Below, in pieces: positions 34,380 to 43,049 of a stretch of DNA of 64,000 bases. The DNA is from CAUZWH01 sp965224275 (GTDB lineage Bacteria > Pseudomonadota > Alphaproteobacteria > SHVV01), in NCBI GenBank assembly GCA_965224275.1, contig CBDCYR010000006.1:62001-126000 (forward strand). The letters run 5' to 3'. Both the position numbers and the translations under genes were made by a program. The notes under the pieces are model-generated. The model saw only the letters and a list, made by a program, of their open reading frames with translations, ran no database searches and was not told the DNA's origin. How positions within the stretch are numbered: position 1 is the stretch's first letter; each line of letters opens with the position of its first letter.

Positions 34380-35042
34380 TTAGCGTTCGACGCGGATGGC
34401 TACTCGCCGATTCTTGCTTTGGTTTTCGCGGATCGGACGGCCATTGACATCGCGATTGGGTTCACGGGGTTTGGTATCGGCGTAGCCGATTGCGCGCAAA
34501 CGGCTGGGATCGACGCCACGGCTAATCAGAAACTTAACCACATTGGTGGCGCGCGCGGCCGACAGTTCCCAGTTGGTCGGGTAGCGGCCTTTTCCCGACA
34601 AGGGCACGTCGTCGGTGTGGCCCTCGACGTCGACCGAATAATTCTGAATCCCGAGCAACGTGATCATCTGGGATACGCGATCGAGCTTGGGCACGGCAGC
34701 GGCCAGCAGTTCGGCCGAGCCGCTTTTGAAGATATCCTTGCTGTCGAAGTTGAAGGTCATGCCGCGGCGCGTGGCCTCGGCCTCCATCTTGCCTTCGCCC
34801 TCTTCGCGGTTCTGCATCTGGCTCTGCAGAATCGTCTTGAACGGTTGCGCGATTGCCGCGTCCTTGCCGATTATTTCACTGAGAATGCCACCGGCGACCT
34901 CCTCGTACTTTTCGTCGCTGACCTCCGAGATCGAGAACATCATGACGAAGAACGCCATCAACAACGTGATGGCGTCGGCGTAGGTGATCAGCCAGTCTTC
35001 GCTGTCGCCTTCGTCGCCGCCGATCGCGGGCGGTGTACTCAT
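34380..35042 (-). CDS. motB: MotB-type stator protein with OmpA-like peptidoglycan-binding domain
   Basis: A 220-residue protein with one N-terminal membrane helix, including the proton-carrying aspartate in DWLITYADAITLLMAFFVMMF, a plug region, and a C-terminal OmpA-like domain (SVDVEGHTDDVPLSGKGRYPTNWELSAARATNVVKFL) that anchors the stator to peptidoglycan. It overlaps motA by 4 bases. No other flagellar genes are in the window. A non-flagellar MotAB-like role cannot be excluded. Confidence 0.88.
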   Translation of the reverse strand: MSTPPAIGGDEGDSEDWLITYADAITLLMAFFVMMFSISEVSDEKYEEVAGGILSEIIGKDAAIAQPFKTILQSQMQNREEGEGKMEAEATRRGMTFNFDSKDIFKSGSAELLAAAVPKLDRVSQMITLLGIQNYSVDVEGHTDDVPLSGKGRYPTNWELSAARATNVVKFLISRGVDPSRLRAIGYADTKPREPNRDVNGRPIRENQSKNRRVAIRVER

Positions 35043-35856
35043 GCCGCCTTCTGCGCCCGGCCGCCACCTTCACCCTTGTCGATCTTGTAGTGAATCGCCG
35101 GGTCGAGGTAGCTGTTCATCTTGTCCTGAATGAAGCGCGGGCTCTTGTGGTCGGCCAGCATCGAAAAGCCCTCGGTCACCAGGAAGTTGCGGAACCGCAG
35201 GATGCCCTCTTTCTGCGCAAGTTTGGTCGAGGCCGGCAGGAATACCAGCCGCGCGAACAACACGCCGTAGAGCGTGGTCAAGAGCGCAACGCCGAGACCC
35301 GCGCCGAGACCCCGGGATCGCCGCCGATGCTCTGCAGCATGATGATCAGGCCCACGAGGGTGCCGATCATGCCAAACGCCGGTGCCGTGGCCGCCATGTT
35401 TTTCAGGATGTCGGCGAGCACCATCTTGCGCATGAACTCGCCTTCACCGGCCGCCGAAAGCATCGCGCGCACTTCATCACCGGTGTAGCCGGTGATCACC
35501 AGCTCCACGCCATAGTTCAGGAAATGGTCTTGCTTCTTGGCTGATTTGATCTCACGTTCGAGAGCGAGGATGCCGTGCTTTTTGACCAGGAAGCCCCAAC
35601 GAATGATCTTGCCGGTTTCGACCGTCAGCAGCTTGCGATCGACCTTGCCCTTGATGAACAGACCGCCGATCTCCTTGGTAGACAAGATCACGTAGCGCGC
35701 CTGATAGGCGATAAATGCCGACGCCAGAGTGCCGCCGATAACCAAGATCACCGACGGCAGGCTCAAGAACATGCCGTAATTGTCGGTCGCCAGCATAATC
35801 GAGCCGGCAAACAGGCCAAATCCAAACAAGACGCCGAGAATTGTTCCAAAGGACAT
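35039..35856 (-). pseudogene. motA: MotA-type stator protein, frameshifted
   Basis: The first frame (35856 to about 35305) encodes the N-terminal membrane helices and cytoplasmic loop (MSFGTILGVLFGFGLFAGSIM ... GYTGDEVRAMLS ... FGMIGTLVGLIIMLQSIGGDPG) and then reads into SARVSALRS and stops. The next frame resumes GLGAGLGVALLTTLYGVLFARLVFLPAS to the end at 35039, overlapping the motB start. A missing G in the G run near 35313-35316 (four instead of five) would restore a protein of about 272 residues, a normal MotA. It may be genuine loss or a homopolymer error; motB is intact. Confidence 0.85.
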
Positions 35857-35917
35857 AAACCTGCCCGAATTCGTTCAGTTCAAGTGTTCGTTTTAAGGTG
35901 CACCGTTAATTACCCGT

Positions 35918-35923
35918 ATTATA
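35918..35923 (-). promoter_or_regulatory. Possible -10 element for motA
   Basis: A TATAAT hexamer (minus strand) sits 62 bases before the motA start in an unusually AT-rich stretch. No good -35 match was found, so this is tentative. Confidence 0.3.
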
Positions 35924-36012
35924 TACAATTTTCCAGTTTTTCTCTTCTCTGACGCGCGGCGTTCAACACGTTTCCGCGAGCCCTCGACCGGCACCGAGGA
36001 TCGGCCATCAAG

Positions 36013-37620
36013 TTAAGCACCGTGTGGCGCGGCGGCGACAACCTCTTCGCCGACATAAGGCTCAAATTGAACAAAGTTCTCGTGGAACCGGCCCACCAGA
36101 TCACGGGCTGTGGTGTCGTAGGCACCCTTATCGGTCCAGGTTTCCCGGGGCGTCATGATCTCGTCGGGCACATCGGGGCAATTCTGCGGGACGTTCAGAC
36201 CGAAGCTCGAATCCTCACGCATCCCGACCTGGGCCAACGAACCGGTCAGCGCCGCCCGCAGGAGCGAACGGGTATGATTGATCGGCATGCGATGGCCGAC
36301 ACCGTAGGCGCCGCTGGTCCAGCCGGTGTTGACCAACCAGCACCTCGCTTTGTGTTTGCTGATCCGCTCACCCAGCATTTTGGCGTAGACCGAGGGGTGG
36401 CGCGGCATGAACGGCGCGCCGAAACAGGTCGAAAAGGTCGCTTCCGGCTCGCTGCCCAACCCCTTTTCCGTACCGGCCACTTTGGCTGTGTAGCCCGATA
36501 AAAAGTGATACATCGCCTGGTCCGCAGTCAATTGGGCGATCGGCGGCAACACCCCGAACGCGTCGGCGGTAAGCATGACGATGTCGTGCGGATGGCCGGC
36601 GACGCTGGGCTCGACGACATTGGGGATAAACGACAGCGGATACGAAGCCCGGGTGTTCTCGGTGAGCCGGCCATCGTCTAAATCGAGGCGGCGGGTGAGA
36701 TCATCCACCACCACGTTTTCGAGCACGGTTCCGAACATACGGGTCGTCGCAAAGATCTCGGGTTCCTGTTCCGGACTCAGGTTGATCACCTTGGCGTAGC
36801 AGCCGCCTTCAAAATTGAACAGGCCCTGGTCGCCCCAACCGTGCTCGTCGTCGCCAACCAGACGGCGATTGGGATCGGCCGACAGGGTGGTTTTTCCGGT
36901 CCCGGACAGGCCGAAGAATAATGCCGAGTCGCCGGCATCGCCCAGATTGACCGAGCAATGCATTGGTAACACGTCGCTCGCGGGCAGAAGGTAGTTCAGA
37001 ATCGTGAATACCGACTTCTTGATCTCGCCGGCGTAGGAGGTGCCGCCGATCAGAACCAGGCGCTCGGCGAAATTAACCAGAACAAAGACCTCGGATCGGG
37101 TCCCATCGACATCGGGCACGGCTTTGCAGGTCGGGGCATGCAGAATCGTAAAGCCGGGCTCGAAATTTGTGTGTTCGTCGGCTTGCGGGCGAATGAACAT
37201 GTTGCGGGCGAACAGACAGTGCCACGCCGACTCGGTGACGACTCGGATGGGCACGCGGTGGGTCGGGTCGGCGCCGGCCCAACTATCGACCACGAAAAGC
37301 TCGGGTCCCTGAAGGTGCTTGAGCAAACGTCGTTTGATCGAATTAAACTGCTCGCTATCGAGGGGTTTGTTGACCTTGCCCCACCAGATGTCTTGATCGC
37401 TCGACGGCTCCTTAACGATGAACTTGTCGTTGGCTGATCGACCGGTATGTTCGCCGGTTTGGCAGGCCAAGGCGCCACCGTCGGCGATGGTCCCTTCGCC
37501 GCGCCGGATGGCGTGCTCGTACAACTCGCCCACCGTCAGGTTCCAATTCACCGTGCCTGCGTTGGCGATACCGTGTTTGTCTAAGCCATAACTACTCTGG
37601 CGCGCTTGGTCTTTACCCAC
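36013..37620 (-). CDS. pckA: Phosphoenolpyruvate carboxykinase (ATP)
   Basis: Cytoplasmic gluconeogenic enzyme that converts oxaloacetate and ATP to phosphoenolpyruvate. The 535 residues include TGRSANDKFIVKE, the substrate loop YAGEIKKSVFT, the P-loop GLSGTGKTTLSADP, the metal site GDDEHGW and the adenine-binding C-terminal half. GTG 37620 is chosen because GGAGG lies five bases upstream (TTGGAGGCATTC); a frame to 37668 exists without a site. In many alphaproteobacteria pckA lies next to chvI; here two genes lie between. Confidence 0.95.
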   Translation of the reverse strand: MGKDQARQSSYGLDKHGIANAGTVNWNLTVGELYEHAIRRGEGTIADGGALACQTGEHTGRSANDKFIVKEPSSDQDIWWGKVNKPLDSEQFNSIKRRLLKHLQGPELFVVDSWAGADPTHRVPIRVVTESAWHCLFARNMFIRPQADEHTNFEPGFTILHAPTCKAVPDVDGTRSEVFVLVNFAERLVLIGGTSYAGEIKKSVFTILNYLLPASDVLPMHCSVNLGDAGDSALFFGLSGTGKTTLSADPNRRLVGDDEHGWGDQGLFNFEGGCYAKVINLSPEQEPEIFATTRMFGTVLENVVVDDLTRRLDLDDGRLTENTRASYPLSFIPNVVEPSVAGHPHDIVMLTADAFGVLPPIAQLTADQAMYHFLSGYTAKVAGTEKGLGSEPEATFSTCFGAPFMPRHPSVYAKMLGERISKHKARCWLVNTGWTSGAYGVGHRMPINHTRSLLRAALTGSLAQVGMREDSSFGLNVPQNCPDVPDEIMTPRETWTDKGAYDTTARDLVGRFHENFVQFEPYVGEEVVAAAPHGA

Positions 37621-37935
37621 GAATGCCTCCAAGTGAGCTTCGTCTATACAACGCGTCGACGGCATCACAATTGCGACGACGCACTTCAGGTCTCGGTCTT
37701 AGTTGGGAGGTCAGTTAGTTATTCCATCGACGGCGTCGCCTTGCGCGTCCGTCATGTATTTGACATGCAGAGAAAAAGTAAGACGACGTTTCGCCCGGTG
37801 CAACCGCAATCGCTGTGACAGTCGTCACTTAGCACATATTTTTTGGCCAATTATTTGTGACCAACCGCACCGGTGCCGGTATCGAGGGGTCGCCGACCGA
37901 GCCGGATGGCCGAGTCGACGCAATCCTGAAATGCT
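37621..37935. other. Intergenic region between SDR gene and pckA
   Basis: About 315 bases: the pckA leader/promoter region and, at its left end, a solo arm of the family 2 repeat. No gene is visible. The stretch near 37835-37860 is AT-rich. A TTGACA hexamer occurs at about 37748 on the plus strand, but no gene follows in that direction. Confidence 0.4.
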
Positions 37936-37939
37936 CTAG
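37904..37939. repeat. Family 2 repeat, solo arm at SDR gene stop
   Basis: On the minus strand this 36-base segment (CTAGAGCATTTCAGGATTGC and on through TCGACTCGGCCATCC) is identical to the left arm of the full family 2 copy at 19362. Its CTAG forms the TAG stop of the SDR gene. The second arm is absent. Confidence 0.7.
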
Positions 37940-38709
37940 CCAGCCGCGCCCCCTCCATCAACGGAAATAACGTCGCCGGTCATCCAGGATGCACGGTCCG
38001 ACGCGAGAAACGATACCATTTCGGAGACGTCCTCCGGTTCGCCGGCGCGGCCGAGCGGATACATCTTGCCGTAAGCCTTGAGATATTTCTCGTACGCCGC
38101 TTTGGTCATGGCACCGTCGTTGAAATAGATTTCGCTGCGCACCAATCCCGGGCTGATCGCATTGACGGTGATCTGATAGCGCCCCAATTCGACCGCCAGG
38201 GCGCGCGTGAACGCGTCGATGCCGCCTTTTGTTGCGCAGTAAATGAGAAATCCCGGCGCCGCCCGGCGTGAAAATTCCGAGCTGAAATTAATGACCGCGC
38301 CTTTGGTTTTCTTCAGGGCCGGGACACACGCTAGCGACATGTTGATGGTGCCCATCAGGTTGACGTCGACCTGATAAGCAATGGTCGCTTGCGTGATCTT
38401 GGCCAACGGCTCGCGCTTGATAACGCCGGCGCTGTTGACCAGCACGTTGATACCGCCCAGATCACCGACGATGGCGCGCACCGTGGCCTTGATCGCCGCC
38501 GGATCCGCGACATCGCAGGGATAGGGGTGGAGGATCTCGCCGCGGCGCGGTTTAAGCCGGTCGGCCCGGCGGCCCAAGACCGCCACCGTGAAGCCGTCGC
38601 GGGCTAGCCGGTTGGCGGCATCGCGGCCGAGCCCGGTTCCGCCACCGGTTACGACAGCCACTCTGCCTGCGCCTTTGCTCGAGCGGTTATTCGCGGGTTT
38701 TCTGGCCAT
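37936..38709 (-). CDS. SDR-family NAD(P)-dependent oxidoreductase
   Basis: A 257-residue classical short-chain dehydrogenase: cofactor motif VVTGGGTGLGRDAANRLA, NSAG, catalytic Ser in INFSSEFS, Tyr-x-x-x-Lys in YCATKGG, and the C-terminal WMTGDVISVDGG. These point to a FabG-like or sugar/polyol dehydrogenase; the substrate is unknown. ATG 38709 has the site GGAGGG at good spacing. It lies 33 bases after the HugZ-like gene on the same strand. The TAG stop is supplied by a family 2 repeat arm. Confidence 0.88.
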   Translation of the reverse strand: MARKPANNRSSKGAGRVAVVTGGGTGLGRDAANRLARDGFTVAVLGRRADRLKPRRGEILHPYPCDVADPAAIKATVRAIVGDLGGINVLVNSAGVIKREPLAKITQATIAYQVDVNLMGTINMSLACVPALKKTKGAVINFSSEFSRRAAPGFLIYCATKGGIDAFTRALAVELGRYQITVNAISPGLVRSEIYFNDGAMTKAAYEKYLKAYGKMYPLGRAGEPEDVSEMVSFLASDRASWMTGDVISVDGGGAAG

Positions 38710-38741
38710 GTGCGCGTTCCCTCCGTTGTTGCCTGCGCGAC

Positions 38742-39458
38742 TCACGCGCGCGCCCGGTTCACGAGCGCAATGAGTTCGGTCCGCGCCTGATTGGCGTCAG
38801 CGACCGGGGACTCGAAATCAATGCGAGCGACCTCGCCGTTCAAGGCGAGATCGCAGCCCTCGGGATCGCACCCCGTCATCTGCCACGCGCCAGCGGAGCG
38901 ATCGAGCAGCTTGGTCGCGTAGAGTTCGATGGCATCGAGATGATCGGCGTTCATGTGCGCGACGATGTCGGCTTCGCGCGATTGCAGGGCGTCGTGGTCG
39001 CCGGCCAGTACCAAGTCGGGTGCGGCGATCCACTCGATGTTGCCGAAGCCCGCGACCAGGTGCGCGCGCGTGATCTCGAGACGGAAAAAACGGAAATCGG
39101 CGAAATCGGCATACATCGCAGCACTCGCATGGCGGGCGAGGAATCGTGCTCGATCGCCGTCGGCATCGCTGGGATGGGCGTTGGCGAGGACCGTAACACG
39201 CGGCCCGGTGAGGCGATCCGCCAACCCGGTCGAGCCGTCGATCAGCAACGATACACGCGCGTCGGCGGCAATGTTTTTGGTATGCTCAGCCAGGTTTGAG
39301 ATGAGCAGCAAAGGGCTCGCGTCGTGTCGACACGCAACCAGCACGAGCGATGCGTAGGGCCAGGCGTTATCGACGTGCGATGTTGCGAGCGTCGCGGTCG
39401 GCGTTGCGCGAAGCAGCCGCCGGGTAATATGGGCAGGCGCGTTGTTCACGCGTACCAA
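38742..39458 (-). CDS. HugZ-like pyridoxamine 5'-phosphate oxidase-fold protein with DUF2470 domain
   Basis: About 238 residues. The N-terminal split-barrel (RRLLRATPTATLATSHVDNAWPYASLVLVA, HTKNIAADARVSLLID) binds flavin or heme in relatives; the C-terminal DUF2470 domain contains IVAHMNADHLDAIELYATKL. The family includes the heme-handling protein HugZ; a heme role here is inference. The start is uncertain: TTG 39458 opens the frame and GTG 39449 is an alternative. It is transcribed away from chvI. Confidence 0.8.
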   Translation of the reverse strand: MVRVNNAPAHITRRLLRATPTATLATSHVDNAWPYASLVLVACRHDASPLLLISNLAEHTKNIAADARVSLLIDGSTGLADRLTGPRVTVLANAHPSDADGDRARFLARHASAAMYADFADFRFFRLEITRAHLVAGFGNIEWIAAPDLVLAGDHDALQSREADIVAHMNADHLDAIELYATKLLDRSAGAWQMTGCDPEGCDLALNGEVARIDFESPVADANQARTELIALVNRARA

Positions 39459-39574
39459 TATTGCTCAAATGCGCGTGTCTCGCACGATATCGTTTGGCGT
39501 AACGGCCAATACGACACTTTAGGAACGGCTTGGCCGCGCGGTGGCCCAGATTCTGCTCAACTCTCGACACAATT

Positions 39575-39610
39575 GAGCGTTATTGGTGAGCGCTAATGAG
39601 CGTTATTGGT
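39575..39610. promoter_or_regulatory. Direct repeat GAGCGTTATTGGT in chvI upstream region
   Basis: Two identical 13-base copies (39575-39587 and 39598-39610) are spaced 23 bases start to start, about two helical turns, a layout common for OmpR-type regulators. They lie between the divergent HugZ-like and chvI genes, about 105-140 bases before chvI. A binding site for ChvI itself is a guess. Confidence 0.4.
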
Positions 39611-39668
39611 CGGCCGCGATAGAGCGACCGCGTGGCAACGTTCACTACGTTGCCCGGTTTGAAATAGT

Positions 39669-39690
39669 CTAGTGGATTTCCATCCACTAG
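39669..39690. repeat. Minimal CTAG-bounded palindrome (family 1 scar-like) upstream of chvI
   Basis: CTAG, TGGATTTCCATCCA, CTAG. The inner bases equal the left tip of family 1 (TGGAT) joined to its right tip (TTCCATCCA). It lies 25 bases before the chvI start, inside the likely leader. Confidence 0.75.
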
Positions 39691-39715
39691 AGTTGGCAAA
39701 ATCCAAGGGGGGGTC

Positions 39716-40414
39716 ATGCCTGAGACCATTGCCCTGGTCGACGACGATCAGAACATACTGACCTCGGTATCGATTGCATTGGAATCGGAAGGATTTGGCG
39801 TTCGCACCTTCACCAATGGTGCAGACGCATTTCGTTCCTTGACCAATACCGGTGCCGACTTGATCGTCATCGACATCAAAATGCCCCATATGGATGGCAT
39901 GGAATTGTTGACCAGGCTGCGCCGCGTGACCGATGTACCGGCGATTTTTCTCACGTCAAAGGACGACGAGGTCGACGAAGTGCTGGGCCTGAAGATGGGT
40001 GCCGACGACTACATCCGCAAACCATTCTCGCAACGCCTGCTGGTCGAACGGATCCGCGCGGTCTTGCGCCGCGCAAGTCTCGCCGAAGGCGGTGACGACG
40101 AAAACCTGCCCAAGCCGATTGTGCGTGGCGAGCTCGAGCTCGATCCGGCCCGGCACAGTTGCACGTGGCAAAAAGAAACCGTGACCCTGACCGTTACCGA
40201 GTTTCTCATCCTGCGGGCTCTGGCCAATCGTCCCGGTATCGTAAAAACCCGCGACCAATTGATGGATGCCGCCTACGATGACCAGATCTATGTCGACGAT
40301 CGCACTATCGACAGCCACATCAAACGGTTGCGCAAGAAATTCAAAGCTGTAGATAACGAGTTCTCCAGCATCGAAACGCTTTACGGCCTTGGCTATCGAT
40401 ATCGCGAAGTCTGA
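39716..40414 (+). CDS. chvI: OmpR-type response regulator, ChvI-like
   Basis: A 232-residue regulator: receiver domain with VDDDQNI, phospho-accepting Asp in DLIVIDIKMP near residue 52, Thr in FLTSKDD and Lys in IRKPFS; then a winged-helix DNA-binding domain (LTVTEFLILRALA ... DDRTIDSHIKRLRKKF ... LYGLGYRY). Sequence and the adjacent sensor kinase and rapZ match the alphaproteobacterial ChvG-ChvI system, which responds to envelope stress or acid. The site AAGGGGGGGTC precedes ATG 39716. Confidence 0.92.
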   Translation: MPETIALVDDDQNILTSVSIALESEGFGVRTFTNGADAFRSLTNTGADLIVIDIKMPHMDGMELLTRLRRVTDVPAIFLTSKDDEVDEVLGLKMGADDYIRKPFSQRLLVERIRAVLRRASLAEGGDDENLPKPIVRGELELDPARHSCTWQKETVTLTVTEFLILRALANRPGIVKTRDQLMDAAYDDQIYVDDRTIDSHIKRLRKKFKAVDNEFSSIETLYGLGYRYREV

Positions 40415-42110
40415 CCGCGCCTCGATAGAACGCTCCGTCCTGTCGACCTTGCGGCAGATTGATGACGACCGACGCCGATCGCCGACCACTCCCGCGACTG
40501 TCCCGACGCCCCGCCAGCGCCCGTTTGCGTCGCTGCGCTGGCGAATCCTGGCTATCAACATTCTTGCGTTCGCCGTTTTGGCAGCCGGACTACTCTATCT
40601 CGATGAGTTCAGAGCCAACCTCGTTGAAGCGAAACGCGCCGCATTGTTCACGCAAGCGGAGATGATTGCCGGGGCGATCGGCGATGGCGCGGTTACGGCC
40701 CAGGGCGATGGCGTTCCCGTCATCGCGCTCGATCAGGTTGAACTCATGCTGCCGCGCCTGGTGCAACCGACGCGGGCGCGGGCGCGTCTGTTTGATGGTC
40801 AGGGTGCTTTGCTGGCTGACAGCCAACGCTTGGCGGCGGCGGCCCGTGGAGTCGAAACGCAACCGCTACCACCGCCCGAGGACGAGACTGTCCTGATCGG
40901 TTCGCTGATCCGGGCTTATGACTGGTTAATGTCGGTGACGCCGGGGAATTTGAACCTGCCCCGTTATCGCGAGCGGATCGAGCAGCGGGCGGAGGATTAC
41001 TCGGAAGTTCTCGAGGCCATAAGCGGTGAGCGTGCGGCGGTCGATCGGCTTGACGATGACGGTCGGCTGATCATGAGCGTGGCGCTGCCGGTACAACGCT
41101 TCAAACGGATCCTTGGTGGGCTCATGCTGTCCGCCGACGGACGCGATATTGAGGCCGGCCTGCGCGACGTGCGAATCGCCATATTGCAGGTCGCCGCCAT
41201 CGCGCTCGCCGTGACCGTGCTCCTGTCGCTCTACCTCGCCCGCACCATTGTGCGGCCGATTCGCCGGCTTGCGGCGGCCGCCGATTATGTGCGGCGTGGA
41301 TTCGGCGAGCGGGTCGAGATCCCTGACTATGGCGGCCGTCACGATGAGATCGCCACCTTGTCGCGCTCACTCGCTGAAATGACCGATTCGCTCTATCAAA
41401 GAATGGAGGCGATCGAATCATTCGCGGCCGACGTCGCGCACGAAATCAAGAACCCACTCACCTCGTTGCGCAGCGCGGTCGAAACGCTCCGGCGAACCGA
41501 TGATCCGGCGCATTCCGAGAAACTGATGGAGATCATCCATCAAGACGTGGGGCGGCTCGATCGATTAATCAGCGACATTGCGGACGCGTCTCGGCTCGAT
41601 GCCGAGCTATCGCGGGAGGCGTTCGTCATGGTTGATCTCAGAGCCTTGATTGGTGTTCTGGCCGAGGTTGTCGAGGCCACCGCGCACGGCAATGCGCCCT
41701 TTCTCAAGGTCGAATTCGGTGGTGACGGCGCAATTTTCGTTAACGGCATTGAAGATCGGTTGGGTCAGGTGGTGCGGAATCTGTTAAGCAATGCGATGTC
41801 GTTTGGACCACCGGGCACTCCGATTTTGGTCAGTGTGCACGGCCAAGCGGGTGTTGCCACGCTGGTCGTTGAGGACGAAGGCCTCGGCATACTCGAGGAG
41901 AAGCGGGAGGCGATTTTTGAACGTTTCTATTCGGCCCGCCCCGACGGCGAGGCTTTCGGCAATCACTCGGGCCTGGGTTTGAGTATTTCGCGCCAAATCA
42001 TCGACGCGCATGGCGGCACGATCCACGCCGAGAACCGCTATGACGGGGATCGCAAGATCGTGGGCGCCCGTATCGTCGTGCAACTACCGCTCGCCAAAGA
42101 TCGTGCCTAA
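40389..42110 (+). CDS. chvG: Sensor histidine kinase, ChvG-like
   Basis: Inner-membrane partner of ChvI. Two membrane helices (ILAINILAFAVLAAGLLYLD near residue 52 and ILQVAAIALAVTVLLSLYLA near 270) flank a periplasmic sensor domain; then HAMP, the phospho-His in VAHEIKNPLTSLRSAVE, the N box (VVRNLLSNAMSFG) and GLGLSISRQIIDAHGG. The start is doubtful. TTG 40389 overlaps chvI by 26 bases and has no clear ribosome-binding site, while ATG 40459 lies in another frame (MTTDADRRPLPR) whose sequence looks like a ChvG N-terminus. A small indel near 40500-40540 is possible. Confidence 0.85.
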   Translation: MAIDIAKSDRASIERSVLSTLRQIDDDRRRSPTTPATVPTPRQRPFASLRWRILAINILAFAVLAAGLLYLDEFRANLVEAKRAALFTQAEMIAGAIGDGAVTAQGDGVPVIALDQVELMLPRLVQPTRARARLFDGQGALLADSQRLAAAARGVETQPLPPPEDETVLIGSLIRAYDWLMSVTPGNLNLPRYRERIEQRAEDYSEVLEAISGERAAVDRLDDDGRLIMSVALPVQRFKRILGGLMLSADGRDIEAGLRDVRIAILQVAAIALAVTVLLSLYLARTIVRPIRRLAAAADYVRRGFGERVEIPDYGGRHDEIATLSRSLAEMTDSLYQRMEAIESFAADVAHEIKNPLTSLRSAVETLRRTDDPAHSEKLMEIIHQDVGRLDRLISDIADASRLDAELSREAFVMVDLRALIGVLAEVVEATAHGNAPFLKVEFGGDGAIFVNGIEDRLGQVVRNLLSNAMSFGPPGTPILVSVHGQAGVATLVVEDEGLGILEEKREAIFERFYSARPDGEAFGNHSGLGLSISRQIIDAHGGTIHAENRYDGDRKIVGARIVVQLPLAKDRA

Positions 42111-42125
42111 CGGGATTGGTTTTCT

Positions 42126-43049
42126 GTGACCCTTCAATCGCAGCGCATTGTCTTGATTACCGGTATGTCGGGTGCCGGTCGGTCCAGCGGTTTACGCATT
42201 CTCGAGGATCTCGGTTATGAGGCGATCGACAATCTGCCGATCTCGCTGCTGGGCCGGCTGCTGTTCCCGAGTGAAGAGGACGGCGACGATCGGAAACGGC
42301 CCTTGGCGATCGACGTCGACATCCGAACCCGAGGATTCCGCGACGGGGCGTTTCGCGACATGCTGAAGCCGTTGCGTCAACGCGCCGACGTCGCTGTCGG
42401 GGTCGTGTTTTTCGATTGTGACGATCAGGTGTTGCGTCGCCGCTTCACCGAAACCCGCCGCCGCCACCCTCTCGCCGAGGACCGCCCGCTGATGGATGGC
42501 ATTCGCCACGAACGCGAACTTCTGTCGCCGCTGCGCGACAGCGCCGATCTGTTGGTCGATACGTCGAACCTCAGCCTGCCAGCGCTGCGCGACTTATTGA
42601 GTGGAAATTTTCGTCTCGATGTCGGTTCGGAACTCACGCTGTCGGTTACGTCTTTCGCCTACCGCCGTGGATTGCCGCGCGAGGCTGATCTTGTTTTCGA
42701 CGTGCGGTTCCTCGTCAATCCGCACTACGCCGACGCGTTGCGATCATTGACCGGTCGTGATGCGCCGGTCGCCACCTACATCCAAAAGGATCCGGCGTTC
42801 CAACCCTTCATCGACCAAGTCTGCGAGTTGATACGGTCGCTATTGCCGCACTACGAGCGTGAGGGCAAAACCTACCTCACGATTGCGGTGGGCTGCACCG
42901 GTGGGCATCATCGGTCGGTTTACGTCGCCGAAAGGATCGCCGAGATGATCTCTGAGGAAGGTCGCGCGGTTACGTTGCGCCATCGCGACCTCGACGTCGA
43001 AACGCCGGCGCTTGATGACGACGCGACTCAGGAGACGTTTGATGTCTAG
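42126..43049 (+). CDS. rapZ: RNase adapter protein RapZ
   Basis: A 307-residue RapZ/YvcJ protein: nucleotide-binding loop GMSGAGRSS near residue 15, DVDIRTRGFRD, and the C-terminal domain with RGLPREADLVFDVRFLVNPHY, YLTIAVGCTGGHHRSVYVAE. RapZ links cell-envelope precursor supply to small-RNA control in enterobacteria; in alphaproteobacteria it sits near PTS genes. Here it directly follows chvG (15 bases), with no hprK between and no manX or ptsH after. GTG 42126 is the start. The TAG stop belongs to the CTAG of a palindromic repeat. Confidence 0.93.
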   Translation: MTLQSQRIVLITGMSGAGRSSGLRILEDLGYEAIDNLPISLLGRLLFPSEEDGDDRKRPLAIDVDIRTRGFRDGAFRDMLKPLRQRADVAVGVVFFDCDDQVLRRRFTETRRRHPLAEDRPLMDGIRHERELLSPLRDSADLLVDTSNLSLPALRDLLSGNFRLDVGSELTLSVTSFAYRRGLPREADLVFDVRFLVNPHYADALRSLTGRDAPVATYIQKDPAFQPFIDQVCELIRSLLPHYEREGKTYLTIAVGCTGGHHRSVYVAERIAEMISEEGRAVTLRHRDLDVETPALDDDATQETFDV

